Source: Cellulophaga sp. HaHa_2_95
GTDB taxonomy: Bacteria; Bacteroidota; Bacteroidia; Flavobacteriales; Flavobacteriaceae
Length of the DNA: 64,000 bases
Assembly (NCBI RefSeq): GCF_019278565.1
Contig: NZ_CP058988.1
Coordinates: 2,976,001 to 3,040,000 of the forward strand
Reading direction: 5' to 3'
A program made the translations under genes and the position numbers. A model generated the notes under the pieces. It searched no databases, was not told where the DNA came from, and was given only the letters and a program-made list of their open reading frames with translations. This document shows positions 17,444 through 25,868 of this stretch, piece after piece (the first letter of the stretch is position 1; each line of letters starts with the position of its first letter).

Positions 17444-17782
17444 AAAATTTTTAGTTTATAGTTATTTATTCTCGTTGCCAAAATTATTTATAAACCTTAA
17501 GAGCTATGTTAATTCAGTATTTTGCTTTTATTACCTCATTCTTATAAAAAAGTTAAGAGGTTATTTAAAGGTTAGAAGAACATATGGTAAACTTTGCTGC
17601 AATGTAAATTTTAAAACCAAACACTTAGCAATCAAACATTTACATGTAAACCCTTTTTAATCTTACAATTGTCTTCTTACAATAAAAGATCATCTCGCCT
17701 CCTAAATTGCTACTATTTCAATCCAATACTGTAACATTTTTTCTATTTATCATACCTATAAGTAGTTGTAAATAAACTTATT
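17444..17782. other. 339-bp intergenic region with a candidate promoter
   Basis: AT-rich DNA between divergent genes. On the minus strand TAATTTTG (17479-17486) is a candidate -7 box 36 nt upstream of the collagen-repeat gene. No RNA gene, repeat or further ORF is recognised; an open frame of 190 codons entering from 17088 on the plus strand is antisense to the collagen-like gene and is not believed. Confidence 0.5.
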
Positions 17783-18055
17783 ATGAGTGGAGCCGGAAAT
17801 ATGTTGCATGCCATTAAATCTTTAAATGCAAACAGAAAACTTTTAAAAAAACGTACTGTACGAAGTACTAACGATTATAAACGGGTTATTGATAATGCTG
17901 AAAAACCCGAATTTAAAAAAGCTACTCCTGAATTAATGAGGAACATAAAAATTAAAATTAAAAGGTATAAAGCTTTGGATAGACGGATTAACTTCTCTGC
18001 GGCATTAGCAACCTTTCTTGTGCTATTTTTAGCTTATTGGTTCCTTAGAAACTAA
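17783..18055 (+). CDS. Small basic membrane protein, unknown function
   Basis: 90 aa. A Lys/Arg-rich cytoplasmic part (RKLLKKRTVRSTNDYKR) is followed by one C-terminal membrane segment (about residues 70-88). SGAGNMLHAIKSLNANR at the start is familiar from flavobacterial hypothetical proteins. No function is known to me. The next gene begins 39 bases downstream on the same strand. Confidence 0.7.
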   Translation: MSGAGNMLHAIKSLNANRKLLKKRTVRSTNDYKRVIDNAEKPEFKKATPELMRNIKIKIKRYKALDRRINFSAALATFLVLFLAYWFLRN

Positions 18056-18094
18056 AAATATAGTAAATTGGTAGTCTTAACAACCTCTCAAAAT

Positions 18095-18535
18095 ATGGCT
18101 ATCAAAACATTAAAAATTATTCACGCTTTTCTAATACTTAGCCTCGCAGCCTTTGCTGCTTTTACTTTTTTCGGTGGCCCTGGTTTTGTTAATGAATTTT
18201 CTATGGAAAATGATATTTTTATTTACGTTGTGCCCATTGTAGCTATGGTAGGTTATTTTGCTAGTAAATATATGTATTCAAGGGAACTTGCTGCCATAAA
18301 TACTTCTGAAGACTTAAAAACGAAACTAGCGCTCTATCAAAAAGCAAATATTTTAAAATTTGCGCTATTAGAAGGTCCTGCTTTTTTAGCCTTTTTACAA
18401 TTCATGTCTAACGGTTACACTTTATATTTTACTATTGGCACTACCCTACTACTCTATCTAGCCATGCAAAGTCCCAGCAAAACCAAAACTATTGAAGAAC
18501 TTTCTTTAAACACTATAGAAAGAGAAAGTTTATAA
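18095..18535 (+). CDS. Membrane protein, unknown function
   Basis: 146 aa from the ATG at 18095 (an in-frame TTG 27 bases earlier is less likely). Four hydrophobic segments are visible at about residues 8-26, 38-55, 84-102 and 104-122, with a charged C-terminal tail. It looks like a flavobacterial four-helix inner-membrane protein. It probably shares a transcript with the 90-aa protein upstream. Confidence 0.7.
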   Translation: MAIKTLKIIHAFLILSLAAFAAFTFFGGPGFVNEFSMENDIFIYVVPIVAMVGYFASKYMYSRELAAINTSEDLKTKLALYQKANILKFALLEGPAFLAFLQFMSNGYTLYFTIGTTLLLYLAMQSPSKTKTIEELSLNTIERESL

Positions 18536-18551
18536 ATGACCACTAATTTTT

Positions 18552-19244
18552 ATGAAAAAACTTTGGATTAAGATTTCAAGTTTACTATTATTTATGACTG
18601 CTACAGCACAAAGTCAAGACTGGCCCGATTTAGAACGATTCAAAGCAAAAAACGATAGTTTAGGTTTACCTGACGAACATGAACAACGCGTGGTTTTTAT
18701 GGGGAATTCTATTACACAAGGCTGGATAGACTATGGAAACCCGAATTTATTTAAGGAAAACACTTTCATTAACAGGGGTATCAGCGGACAAACAACGCCG
18801 CAGATGTTGCTGCGTTTTAGACAAGATGTCATCAATTTAAAACCCAAAGCTGTTGTAATTTTGGGAGGCATTAATGACATTGCTGGTAATACAGGACCTT
18901 CTACATTAAAAATGATTCAAAACAATTTTGTGTCTATGGTAGAGCTAGCCCACGCCAATCAAATCAAAGTTATAATCTCTTCCGTTCTTCCTGCAAATAA
19001 GTTTGCATGGAAACCAGGCAACAATCCTGCAGACAGTGTTATTGAAATGAATACCTTTCTTAAAGCTTATGCTACAGCAAACGATTGTTACTACTTAGAT
19101 TATTATGCTGCATTAGTGGATGATGAAAAAGGAATGAAAGACATCTATTCAGAAGATGGAGTGCACCCTACTGTTATAGGGTATGATATTATGACCCCAT
19201 TGGTTCTAGAAGCTATAAATATCGTTTTGGAAGAATCTAATTAA
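18552..19244 (+). CDS. Exported SGNH/GDSL hydrolase
   Basis: 230 aa. A signal peptide (to about residue 22, TATAQS) directs export. Catalytic blocks: block I VVFMGNSITQGW with the nucleophile Ser, block II NRGISGQTT with Gly, block III VILGGINDIAGN with Asn, and block V DGVHPTVIGYDIM with the Asp and His. The layout is that of platelet-activating-factor acetylhydrolase-like GDSL esterases, which remove acetyl or acyl groups from glycans or lipids in the periplasm. It is followed after 9 bases by a glycosyltransferase. Confidence 0.9.
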   Translation: MKKLWIKISSLLLFMTATAQSQDWPDLERFKAKNDSLGLPDEHEQRVVFMGNSITQGWIDYGNPNLFKENTFINRGISGQTTPQMLLRFRQDVINLKPKAVVILGGINDIAGNTGPSTLKMIQNNFVSMVELAHANQIKVIISSVLPANKFAWKPGNNPADSVIEMNTFLKAYATANDCYYLDYYAALVDDEKGMKDIYSEDGVHPTVIGYDIMTPLVLEAINIVLEESN

Positions 19245-19253
19245 AACCTCTTA

Positions 19254-20261
19254 ATGCAAAAGCCATTAGTAAGTATTGTTATCCCTTTTAAAAATACAGA
19301 AGACTTTTTTTCAGTGTGTCTAGCTTCTATTCATGAGCAAACTTATTCAAATTTCGAAGTCATTGCTGTAGATGATAGCTCTACTGATCTTAGTAAAGCA
19401 ATTGGCATGAATATGGCAAAAAAGGATCCGCGTTTTACTATTCTTACTAATGATGGTACTGGAATTATTTCAGCATTACAATTGGCATACAGCAAAGCAA
19501 CAGGAACATTCATCACACGAATGGATGCTGATGATATTATGACACCTAACAGGTTAGAGGTCATGGTACAATCACTTCTAGCCCATGGTACCAATCACAT
19601 CGCCGTTGGAAAAGTTTCCTATTTTTCTGAAACAGGTGTGAATGATGGTTATGCCACCTATGAGAAATGGCTGAATGGGTTGACCTCTAGAGGTACAAAT
19701 TTCAGTGAAATTTACAAGGAATGTGTCATCCCCTCCCCTTGTTGGATGGTATATACCTCTGATTTTGATGCTTGTGGTGGTTTTAATACGAATACGTACC
19801 CTGAAGATTATGATTTAGCTTTTCGTTTTTACAAACATAAACTCATCTGTATTCCTTGTAAAGACGTGTTGCATTTATGGCGCGATTATTCTACCAGAAC
19901 ATCTAGAACCAGCGATCATTATGCAGAGAATACTTTTTTAGACCTAAAATTTGATTACTTTCAAGCAATTGAATTAGATCCTCAAAAAAATATTGTATTG
20001 TGGGGCGCTGGAAAAAAAGGAAAAACCATTGCCAAAAAGCTACTAGCCAGTAATATAGATTTTAAATGGATTTGTAATAATGAAAAGAAGATAGGGAAAC
20101 ATATTTATGATATAGAAATGCTGGAATCTAGTGTTTTAGCGCAACAAGAAAACCCTCAAGTAATTATTACCGTTGCCAATCATGAGGACCAAAAATATAT
20201 TAAAAATCAATTAGAACATCTTAATCTAAGCACTTATAAAGATTATTATTTCTTCTGCTAA
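19254..20261 (+). CDS. GT2 glycosyltransferase with C-terminal Rossmann-like domain
   Basis: 335 aa. Residues 1-230 are a GT-A family 2 domain: VSIVIPFKNTEDFFSVCL, VIAVDDSSTD, and the metal-binding FITRMDADDIMTPNR. Then comes PSPCWMV and a YPEDYDLAFRFY acceptor block. Residues about 245-335 contain IVLWGAGKKGKTIAKKLL, a GxGxxG-like Rossmann turn such as found in sugar-modifying or nucleotide-binding domains. The fusion suggests synthesis of a modified surface sugar. It lies 9 bases after the SGNH hydrolase. Confidence 0.87.
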   Translation: MQKPLVSIVIPFKNTEDFFSVCLASIHEQTYSNFEVIAVDDSSTDLSKAIGMNMAKKDPRFTILTNDGTGIISALQLAYSKATGTFITRMDADDIMTPNRLEVMVQSLLAHGTNHIAVGKVSYFSETGVNDGYATYEKWLNGLTSRGTNFSEIYKECVIPSPCWMVYTSDFDACGGFNTNTYPEDYDLAFRFYKHKLICIPCKDVLHLWRDYSTRTSRTSDHYAENTFLDLKFDYFQAIELDPQKNIVLWGAGKKGKTIAKKLLASNIDFKWICNNEKKIGKHIYDIEMLESSVLAQQENPQVIITVANHEDQKYIKNQLEHLNLSTYKDYYFFC

Positions 20262-20277
20262 ATACATCTAAAGCACT

Positions 20278-20628
20278 ATGGCCAAAACCGAATATAGAAT
20301 CTACGTCATCGAACTGCAAAAAAAGGTCTTTACCGAAAATTGGAGGTTTAGAGCTGCTAATCCACAATTTAACGGAGTGCTAGAATGCGTATACGTAGGC
20401 ATGACGAGTAAGACCCCTAAAGAGCGTTTGGAACAACATAAAACAGGGTATAGAAACAAAAAAGGTCATAAATTATCTTCCGCAATTGTGCAAAAATATG
20501 GTAGCTATTTGCGTCCTAGCTTATACAATCATGTTCCCGTATTAAAGACAAAGCAAGAAGGCCTAAAAATGGAAGAATTGGTAGCTTTAGAATTGCGAAG
20601 AAAAGGCTACGCCGTTTGGTTTAATTAA
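20278..20628 (+). CDS. GIY-YIG-like nuclease domain protein
   Basis: 116 aa. YRIYVIEL then CVYVGMTSKTPKERLEQHKTG shows the two beta strands and the downstream Arg/His of the GIY-YIG fold, with YVI and YVG in place of the canonical GIY and YIG. KMEELVALELRRKGYAVW carries the expected acidic residue (Glu) in helix 3. A small single-domain nuclease, perhaps in DNA repair or of unknown use. It is 16 bases after the glycosyltransferase. Confidence 0.7.
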   Translation: MAKTEYRIYVIELQKKVFTENWRFRAANPQFNGVLECVYVGMTSKTPKERLEQHKTGYRNKKGHKLSSAIVQKYGSYLRPSLYNHVPVLKTKQEGLKMEELVALELRRKGYAVWFN

Positions 20629-20663
20629 TGACCGTTTTACAAACAATCCAATAATTATTTAAT

Positions 20664-20671
20664 TATATTTG
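20664..20671 (+). promoter_or_regulatory. Candidate -7 box for the BatA-like gene
   Basis: TATATTTG matches TAnnTTTG and ends 17 nt before the ATG at 20689, implying a very short leader. Confidence 0.4.
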
Positions 20672-20688
20672 TCAAACAATTACTAGGA

Positions 20689-22605
20689 ATGCATTTTAAA
20701 TATCCAGAAATACTTTGGGGCTTATTTTTACTACTGATTCCTATATTAATCCACCTTTTACAACTACGTCGGTTTAAAAAAACAGCATTTACGAATGTAA
20801 AGATGCTGCAGCAAGTAGTTGCCGAGTCTCAGAAAAGTAGATCTCTTAAAAAATGGTTGCTTTTATTCACAAGGATGCTGCTCTTTACAGCATTGATTAT
20901 TGCATTTGCGCAACCCTTTTTCGCAAAGAATACCGTTTTTAAAAATAAAGAAACCATTATATATTTAGACAATTCCTTTAGCATGCAAGCCAAAAAAGGA
21001 AATTCCTCTTTATTAGAAGTTGCAGTTCAAGAGATTGTAAAAAAAGCACCGAAAAACACGCCACTTACTCTTTTTACAAATGACCACACCTTTTCAAATA
21101 CTACTATTGCAGCGATACAAAATGATTTGCTCTCGCTAAATTTTTCACAAAATCAATTACCTTCTGAGGCTATTACGTTAAAAGCTACCTCTCTTTTTAG
21201 TACTGCTACAAATAGCATAAAAAACCTAATTGTAATCAGTGATTTTCAAAAAAATAAGGAAGCGTCTTTAAAACCATCCAAAGAATTAAATAATTACTAC
21301 ATACAATTAGCCTCCTATAAGATTGAAAACATTGCTATTGATAGTATTTTTTATAGTCCCAAATCTAACGAGACCACAACGATAAAAATAAAATTATCAG
21401 CCTCTCAGGATTTAGAAAATCAGCCTATTTCTGTATACAATGGAGATCAATTAATTGCAAAAACAGCTGCAGAATTTAACCATACAAAAAGTGCAAGCGT
21501 CACTATTTCTCTGCCTGAGAATGACCTTATCCTTGGAAAAATCCAATTAGAAGATACGGGACTAAATTATGACAACCAGTTTTATTTTAGTAGAAATAAA
21601 AAGGAGAAAGTAAGAATTTTAGAAATCTATGGAGTTGAAACAGGCTACTTAGAAAGAATTTATACTGCAGAAGAATTTGAGTACCAGAAAAATAGCATTG
21701 CTCAATTAAATTATAGTCTCATTGAAAATCAGCATACCATCATATTAAATGAATTAGAAGCGCTACCAGAAGCATTGGTGCAGGCACTGCATTTATTCAC
21801 GCAACAAGGAGGAACCTTAATAATGATTCCAAATGACGATATTACCATTACAAATTATAATACGCTTCTAAATAATTTTGGCGTAAAATTGAATCAAAAA
21901 ATAGCTACTTCTCAAGAGATTGCGCATATTAATTTTGATCATCCAATCTATAGCAATGTGTTTGATCAAAAAGTTAACAATTTTCAATATCCAGAGGTAA
22001 AAACCTATTACTCTTTAGATGCTAAACAAAGTCCATTACTCTCTTATGCTAGTAATGAACCTTTCTTACTTGGCAAAAGAGGATTTTATTTTTTCACATC
22101 TCCTTTATCATCAGAATTATCAAACTTTAAAAATTCGCCTTTGATTGTTCCTACGTTATACAATATGGGCGTAGAAAGTTTAAAGCAACAAGAGCTATAC
22201 TATACCCTAGGAGAAAATAATTCTGTGACCATAGCCGTGGAGGGTATTACAGATGATGTTTTGAAGATTTCAAATGCAACGAATGAATACATCCCGCAGC
22301 AACAATCTCTAAACAACAAAATAGTTCTAAACTTTAATGAGGTACCTTCTGAAGATGGACTATTTACAGTAAAAAATAAAGAAACAAATTTTAAACACCT
22401 TGGTTTTAATTATCAAAGAACAGAAAGTAGTTTAACTTATTGGGATCTAGAAAACGTTAAAGACATTTATACACCAACATCAATATCAGATTTGTTTGAC
22501 ACTTTAGAAAAAGATGATAGTAAAAACGAGCTTTGGAAATGGTTTGTTATTTTAGCATTACTATTTGGTTTGATTGAAATTGGTATTCAAAAATATTTAA
22601 AATGA
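20689..22605 (+). CDS. BatA-domain membrane protein
   Basis: 638 aa. The N-terminus (LWGLFLLLIPILIHLLQLRRF and then FTNVKMLQQV) is the aerotolerance-regulator BatA domain (PF07584) with two membrane segments up to about residue 75. A von Willebrand A-like region follows with IIYLDNSFSMQAKKG (a DxSxS-like metal site) and NLIVISDFQ. The rest is a long periplasmic part ending in a C-terminal membrane helix (about 613-632). Such proteins accompany flavobacterial pyrC-like genes; the role is unknown but probably in envelope complexes. It overlaps the next gene by 4 bases. Confidence 0.85.
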   Translation: MHFKYPEILWGLFLLLIPILIHLLQLRRFKKTAFTNVKMLQQVVAESQKSRSLKKWLLLFTRMLLFTALIIAFAQPFFAKNTVFKNKETIIYLDNSFSMQAKKGNSSLLEVAVQEIVKKAPKNTPLTLFTNDHTFSNTTIAAIQNDLLSLNFSQNQLPSEAITLKATSLFSTATNSIKNLIVISDFQKNKEASLKPSKELNNYYIQLASYKIENIAIDSIFYSPKSNETTTIKIKLSASQDLENQPISVYNGDQLIAKTAAEFNHTKSASVTISLPENDLILGKIQLEDTGLNYDNQFYFSRNKKEKVRILEIYGVETGYLERIYTAEEFEYQKNSIAQLNYSLIENQHTIILNELEALPEALVQALHLFTQQGGTLIMIPNDDITITNYNTLLNNFGVKLNQKIATSQEIAHINFDHPIYSNVFDQKVNNFQYPEVKTYYSLDAKQSPLLSYASNEPFLLGKRGFYFFTSPLSSELSNFKNSPLIVPTLYNMGVESLKQQELYYTLGENNSVTIAVEGITDDVLKISNATNEYIPQQQSLNNKIVLNFNEVPSEDGLFTVKNKETNFKHLGFNYQRTESSLTYWDLENVKDIYTPTSISDLFDTLEKDDSKNELWKWFVILALLFGLIEIGIQKYLK

Positions 22606-23855
22606 ACGTACTTTTAAAAGCTGCAAAAATTGTAGATGCCACAAATAAAGAACATCATCTTAAGAAAAGAGATATTCTAATTAAAAATGGTATCATTTCT
22701 AAAATTGCTCCTAAAATTGAGGCCGAAAAGCAAACAAAAATTATTGCGCTAGAAAACCTACATGTCTCTATTGGTTGGTTTGATAGCAGCGTATCTTTTG
22801 GAGAGCCTGGTCATGAAGAACGCGAAACCATTGAGAATGGTTTGTTTACCGCTGCAAAAAGTGGCTTTACCGATGTGATTCTAAATCCGACTACGAACCC
22901 ACTACCCGATTCTAGTTCGGACATCGTATTTTTAAGAAATAAAGCCAACAATAAACCTACTAAATTACATCCACTAGGAACCTTAACGGTGAAATCTGAG
23001 GGTGAGGTTTTAGCAGAATTGTTTGATATGCAAAATGCTGGCGCCGTTGCTTTTTCTGATTATAAAAATCCCACTAAAAACTCTAACCTTCTTAAAATAG
23101 CTTTGCAATATGCGCAAGGTTTTGATGCCTTAGTGTACTCTTTTCCATTAGATGTTCAGATCGCCGGAAAGGGAGTAGTTAATGAAGAAGTAGTCGCAAC
23201 TCGTTTAGGACTCAAAGGAATTCCTTCTTTAGCGGAAGAATTGCAAATTTCTAGAGATTTATTTATTTTAGAATATACAGGAGGCAAATTACATATCCCT
23301 ACGATATCTACGGCAAATGCCGTAAAGTTAATTGCTACAGCAAAAAAGAAAGGCCTAGATGTTACCTGTAGTGTAGCTATTCACAACCTTGTACTCACAG
23401 ACGAAGAATTAGAAGGCTTTGATACTAATTTTAAAGTGATGCCCCCGCTTCGCACTAAAAAAGACGCTAGAATGCTTATAAAGGGCGTTCTTGATGGCGT
23501 TATTGATTTTGTAACTTCAGACCACACTCCGTTAGATGTGGAAGAGAAAATTATAGAATTTGACAATGCTGCCTATGGCACTATAGGCTTGGAATCTGCA
23601 TTTGGTGCGCTAAACAAAATTTTTGAAGTAGCTACCGCTATACACTTACTAACAAAAGGAAGAGAACGCTATAATATTGCTACTCCAAAACTTTCGGAAG
23701 GGGAAAAAGCAACCCTTACGCTATTTAATCCAGACGCTGAAAAAGAATTCTCAAAAGATGACATTTACGCTTCATGTAAGAATAGTGCCTTTATAGGCCA
23801 GCCGATTCTAGGGCATGTCTATGGAATAATTTCGGAAGAAAATATACTAATCTAA
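22602..23855 (+). CDS. Dihydroorotase-like protein lacking metal ligands (probable pseudo-enzyme)
   Basis: 417 aa, colinear with class I dihydroorotases: the N-terminal beta sandwich, GEPGHEERETIENG near residue 67, TNPLPDS near 98, KGIPSLAEELQISRDL and SDHTPLDVEEK near 308. However the metal-binding HxH is replaced (GWFDSSVSFGEPG where DxHVHLREPG is expected), and the His expected before VST is absent (LHIPTIST). The second His of a PHH-type block is also changed (CSVAIHNLVL). It is probably non-catalytic, comparable in principle with the inactive dihydroorotase homologues that support aspartate transcarbamoylase in some bacteria. It overlaps the BatA-like gene by 4 bases. Confidence 0.8.
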   Translation: MNVLLKAAKIVDATNKEHHLKKRDILIKNGIISKIAPKIEAEKQTKIIALENLHVSIGWFDSSVSFGEPGHEERETIENGLFTAAKSGFTDVILNPTTNPLPDSSSDIVFLRNKANNKPTKLHPLGTLTVKSEGEVLAELFDMQNAGAVAFSDYKNPTKNSNLLKIALQYAQGFDALVYSFPLDVQIAGKGVVNEEVVATRLGLKGIPSLAEELQISRDLFILEYTGGKLHIPTISTANAVKLIATAKKKGLDVTCSVAIHNLVLTDEELEGFDTNFKVMPPLRTKKDARMLIKGVLDGVIDFVTSDHTPLDVEEKIIEFDNAAYGTIGLESAFGALNKIFEVATAIHLLTKGRERYNIATPKLSEGEKATLTLFNPDAEKEFSKDDIYASCKNSAFIGQPILGHVYGIISEENILI

Positions 23856-23905
23856 ATACTTTAGAGTTAGTAATACAAACAAACAATAAATACCAACAAA
23901 AAATT

Positions 23906-24226
23906 ATGGATCAAACCACGAAAGAAGCAGGAAAAACAATGGCTATCATAAGCTATGTAACCTTAATCGGAACAATAATTGCTTATTTTTCAAACCAAGG
24001 AGATAAAAAGAATGAATTTGTAAGTTTTCATATCGGTCAAGCTGTACGCATATGGATATTATTATTCGTACTAACCATTGTTGTGAATATCTTAGTATTT
24101 GTTACTAGTATTGGAGCGCTGGGATATTTAAGTTATATACCTTTCGTATTAGCTGTTCTAGGAGCTATGAATGCAAATAGCCTGAAGGCAGAACCAGTTC
24201 CTGTGATTGGAACAATTGGAGGGTAA
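23906..24226 (+). CDS. DUF4870-like small membrane protein
   Basis: 106 aa with three hydrophobic segments (about residues 14-30, 45-70, 72-90). GKTMAIISYVTLIGTIIAYF followed by the FVSFHIGQAVRIW block is the DUF4870/Tic20-like pattern. A paralogue follows at 24316. Function unknown; members are generic inner-membrane proteins. Confidence 0.75.
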   Translation: MDQTTKEAGKTMAIISYVTLIGTIIAYFSNQGDKKNEFVSFHIGQAVRIWILLFVLTIVVNILVFVTSIGALGYLSYIPFVLAVLGAMNANSLKAEPVPVIGTIGG

Positions 24227-24248
24227 TTCTTTTCAAAAAATATATTTA

Positions 24249-24283
24249 AAAATAGGCTTCCTTTTGGAGCCTATTTTTTTTTG
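24249..24283 (+). terminator. Intrinsic terminator between the DUF4870-like paralogues
   Basis: ATAGGCTTCC and GGAGCCTAT arms (one bulged T) with a TTTT loop, followed by a run of nine T. Clear end for the upstream operon. Confidence 0.8.
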
Positions 24284-24315
24284 CCCATTACTTTTACTAG
24301 CTGTAAATTTGAAGC

Positions 24316-24636
24316 ATGAAAGAAATACCAGGAAAAACCATCGCTATTGTATCTTACTTTACTATTGTAGGTGCTATTATAGCTGCTAGCATGAACAATG
24401 AACCACAGCATGATTTTGCTAGATACCAAACTAGACAAGCCTTTGGTTTACACCTCACCTTTATAGCCTTTGCTATTTTAATTAATTTATGGGGCGGTGC
24501 TTATGCTTTTTATGGCTTGTATATATTCTACGTGGTTTTATGGGGCTATGGCTTTACAGGAGCACTGACTGGTAAGAAACAAGAAATGCCAATTGTTGGT
24601 CCGCTTTACCAAAAATGGTTCACATTCATTAAATAA
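24316..24636 (+). CDS. DUF4870-like small membrane protein (paralogue)
   Basis: 106 aa. GKTIAIVSYFTIVGAIIAASM and RYQTRQAFGLHLTF match the 23906 protein position by position, so the two are diverged tandem paralogues of the DUF4870-like type. Three membrane segments. PIVGPLYQKW near the end corresponds to PVIGTIGG in the first copy. It precedes the esterase gene by 22 bases. Confidence 0.75.
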   Translation: MKEIPGKTIAIVSYFTIVGAIIAASMNNEPQHDFARYQTRQAFGLHLTFIAFAILINLWGGAYAFYGLYIFYVVLWGYGFTGALTGKKQEMPIVGPLYQKWFTFIK

Positions 24637-24658
24637 TTATAAGATATACAGCACCTCT

Positions 24659-25312
24659 ATGCAAACAAAATCCTTATCACTAGAACATATAATTCGCCCG
24701 TCTTCACTAGAAAAGAATGCTCCCGTTCTTTTTATGCTTCATGGTTATGGAAGTAACGAAGAAGACTTATTTTCTTTTGCTGCAGAATTACCAGAAGAAT
24801 ATTTTGTAATCTCTGTACGCGCCCCTTATACATTAGAACCTTATGGGAATGCTTGGTATGCCATCAATTTTGATGCAGAAAAAGGCAAATGGAGTGATGA
24901 TGTACAAGCTATTGAATCTAGAGATAAAATTGCAAACTTTATTACAGAAGCTTGTGCCGCTTATTCCGTAGATCAAAATAATGTAACCCTTTTAGGCTTT
25001 AGCCAAGGTACTATATTAAGTTATGCTGTAGCCTTATCATATCCTGAAAAAGTAACCCGTGTAATTGCGTTAAGCGGTTATATCAATGAAAATATACTAG
25101 AGAAAGACTATACAAACAATGATTTTTCTGCCTTGAAGATTTACGCTTCTCATGGCTCTGTAGATCAAGTTATTCCTGTAGACTGGGCTGCTAAAGCTCC
25201 TAAATTCTTAGATCATTTAGGTATTTTAAATACCTACGAAGAATTTCCCGTAGGCCATGGAGTGGCACCTCAAAATTTCTATTCTTTCAAAAAATGGTTG
25301 TCAGAAAATTAA
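24659..25312 (+). CDS. Carboxylesterase/phospholipase-type alpha/beta hydrolase
   Basis: 217 aa from the ATG at 24659, where the family homology begins; a longer TTG frame would overlap the gene upstream. The hydrolase shows LFMLHGYGSNEEDLF (oxyanion region), the nucleophile elbow LLGFSQGTI, SVDQVIPVDW (Asp) and PVGHGVAP (His). This is the YpfH/PF02230 type of cytoplasmic serine esterase acting on short acyl esters or lysophospholipids. Confidence 0.9.
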   Translation: MQTKSLSLEHIIRPSSLEKNAPVLFMLHGYGSNEEDLFSFAAELPEEYFVISVRAPYTLEPYGNAWYAINFDAEKGKWSDDVQAIESRDKIANFITEACAAYSVDQNNVTLLGFSQGTILSYAVALSYPEKVTRVIALSGYINENILEKDYTNNDFSALKIYASHGSVDQVIPVDWAAKAPKFLDHLGILNTYEEFPVGHGVAPQNFYSFKKWLSEN

Positions 25313-25314
25313 AT

Positions 25315-25349
25315 AAAAAAAGCTTCTATATCCTATAGAAGCTTTTTTA
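25315..25349. terminator. Bidirectional intrinsic terminator
   Basis: AAAAAAGCTTCTATA and TATAGAAGCTTTTTTA pair perfectly around a TCC loop. It serves the esterase (plus) and the 165-aa gene (minus). Confidence 0.9.
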
Positions 25350-25352
25350 TAT

Positions 25353-25850
25353 CTATTCGTTACTCCTAGCATAGAGCAGATGATCTAGCAGCGAAAAATC
25401 TACGCCCAAATCATCTTTCAATTCATATTTAATAATAAGATCTCCCCAGTAATGACCATCAGAAAAATCTGCTACAATCCATTTATGGTTTAATACTTTA
25501 ATTTTATTGATTTTAAAATTACCCTCCATACCTTCATAAGGTACTAATGGATTATCACCTTTACTTTCGTTAGTTTCTAATAGCTTATCCGTAATGTACC
25601 CGGTAGGATTTTTTAAATTCAAATGCTGGTAGTATGCAAAAGCATCATCATTATTATCCAAAGAAAAATACTCCATTTCTAGAAATTTTAAATGTAAATC
25701 TCGAATAGAATCATTTAATTTTTCGGTTTGTGCACTTAGGCTTTCTATCCTAGCATCTTTATTCTTACTCATAGTACCACTGCTTACAAAAAGGTAAAGA
25801 GCTATTAATGATGCAAAAAGAAATAGGTATAGAAAAATTCTACTTTTCAT
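25353..25850 (-). CDS. Membrane-anchored protein of unknown function
   Basis: 165 aa. One N-terminal membrane segment (about residues 5-23), then a coiled-coil-like stretch (KNKDARIESLSAQTEKLNDS) and a globular C-terminal part with NKIKVLNHKWIVADFSDGHYWG and YELKDDLGVDF. It looks flavobacterial and orphan. It follows the MBL-fold gene by 18 bases and is probably co-transcribed with it. Confidence 0.7.
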   Translation of the reverse strand: MKSRIFLYLFLFASLIALYLFVSSGTMSKNKDARIESLSAQTEKLNDSIRDLHLKFLEMEYFSLDNNDDAFAYYQHLNLKNPTGYITDKLLETNESKGDNPLVPYEGMEGNFKINKIKVLNHKWIVADFSDGHYWGDLIIKYELKDDLGVDFSLLDHLLYARSNE

Positions 25851-25868
25851 TTGGTTGGTTTTATAAGA

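Noticed and set aside
17088..17660. 190-codon open frame on the plus strand
   Set aside because: Antisense to the collagen-repeat gene; the Pro/Ser repeat (PSTPSMPSAPS) is just the complement of the Gly-x-Asp triplets.
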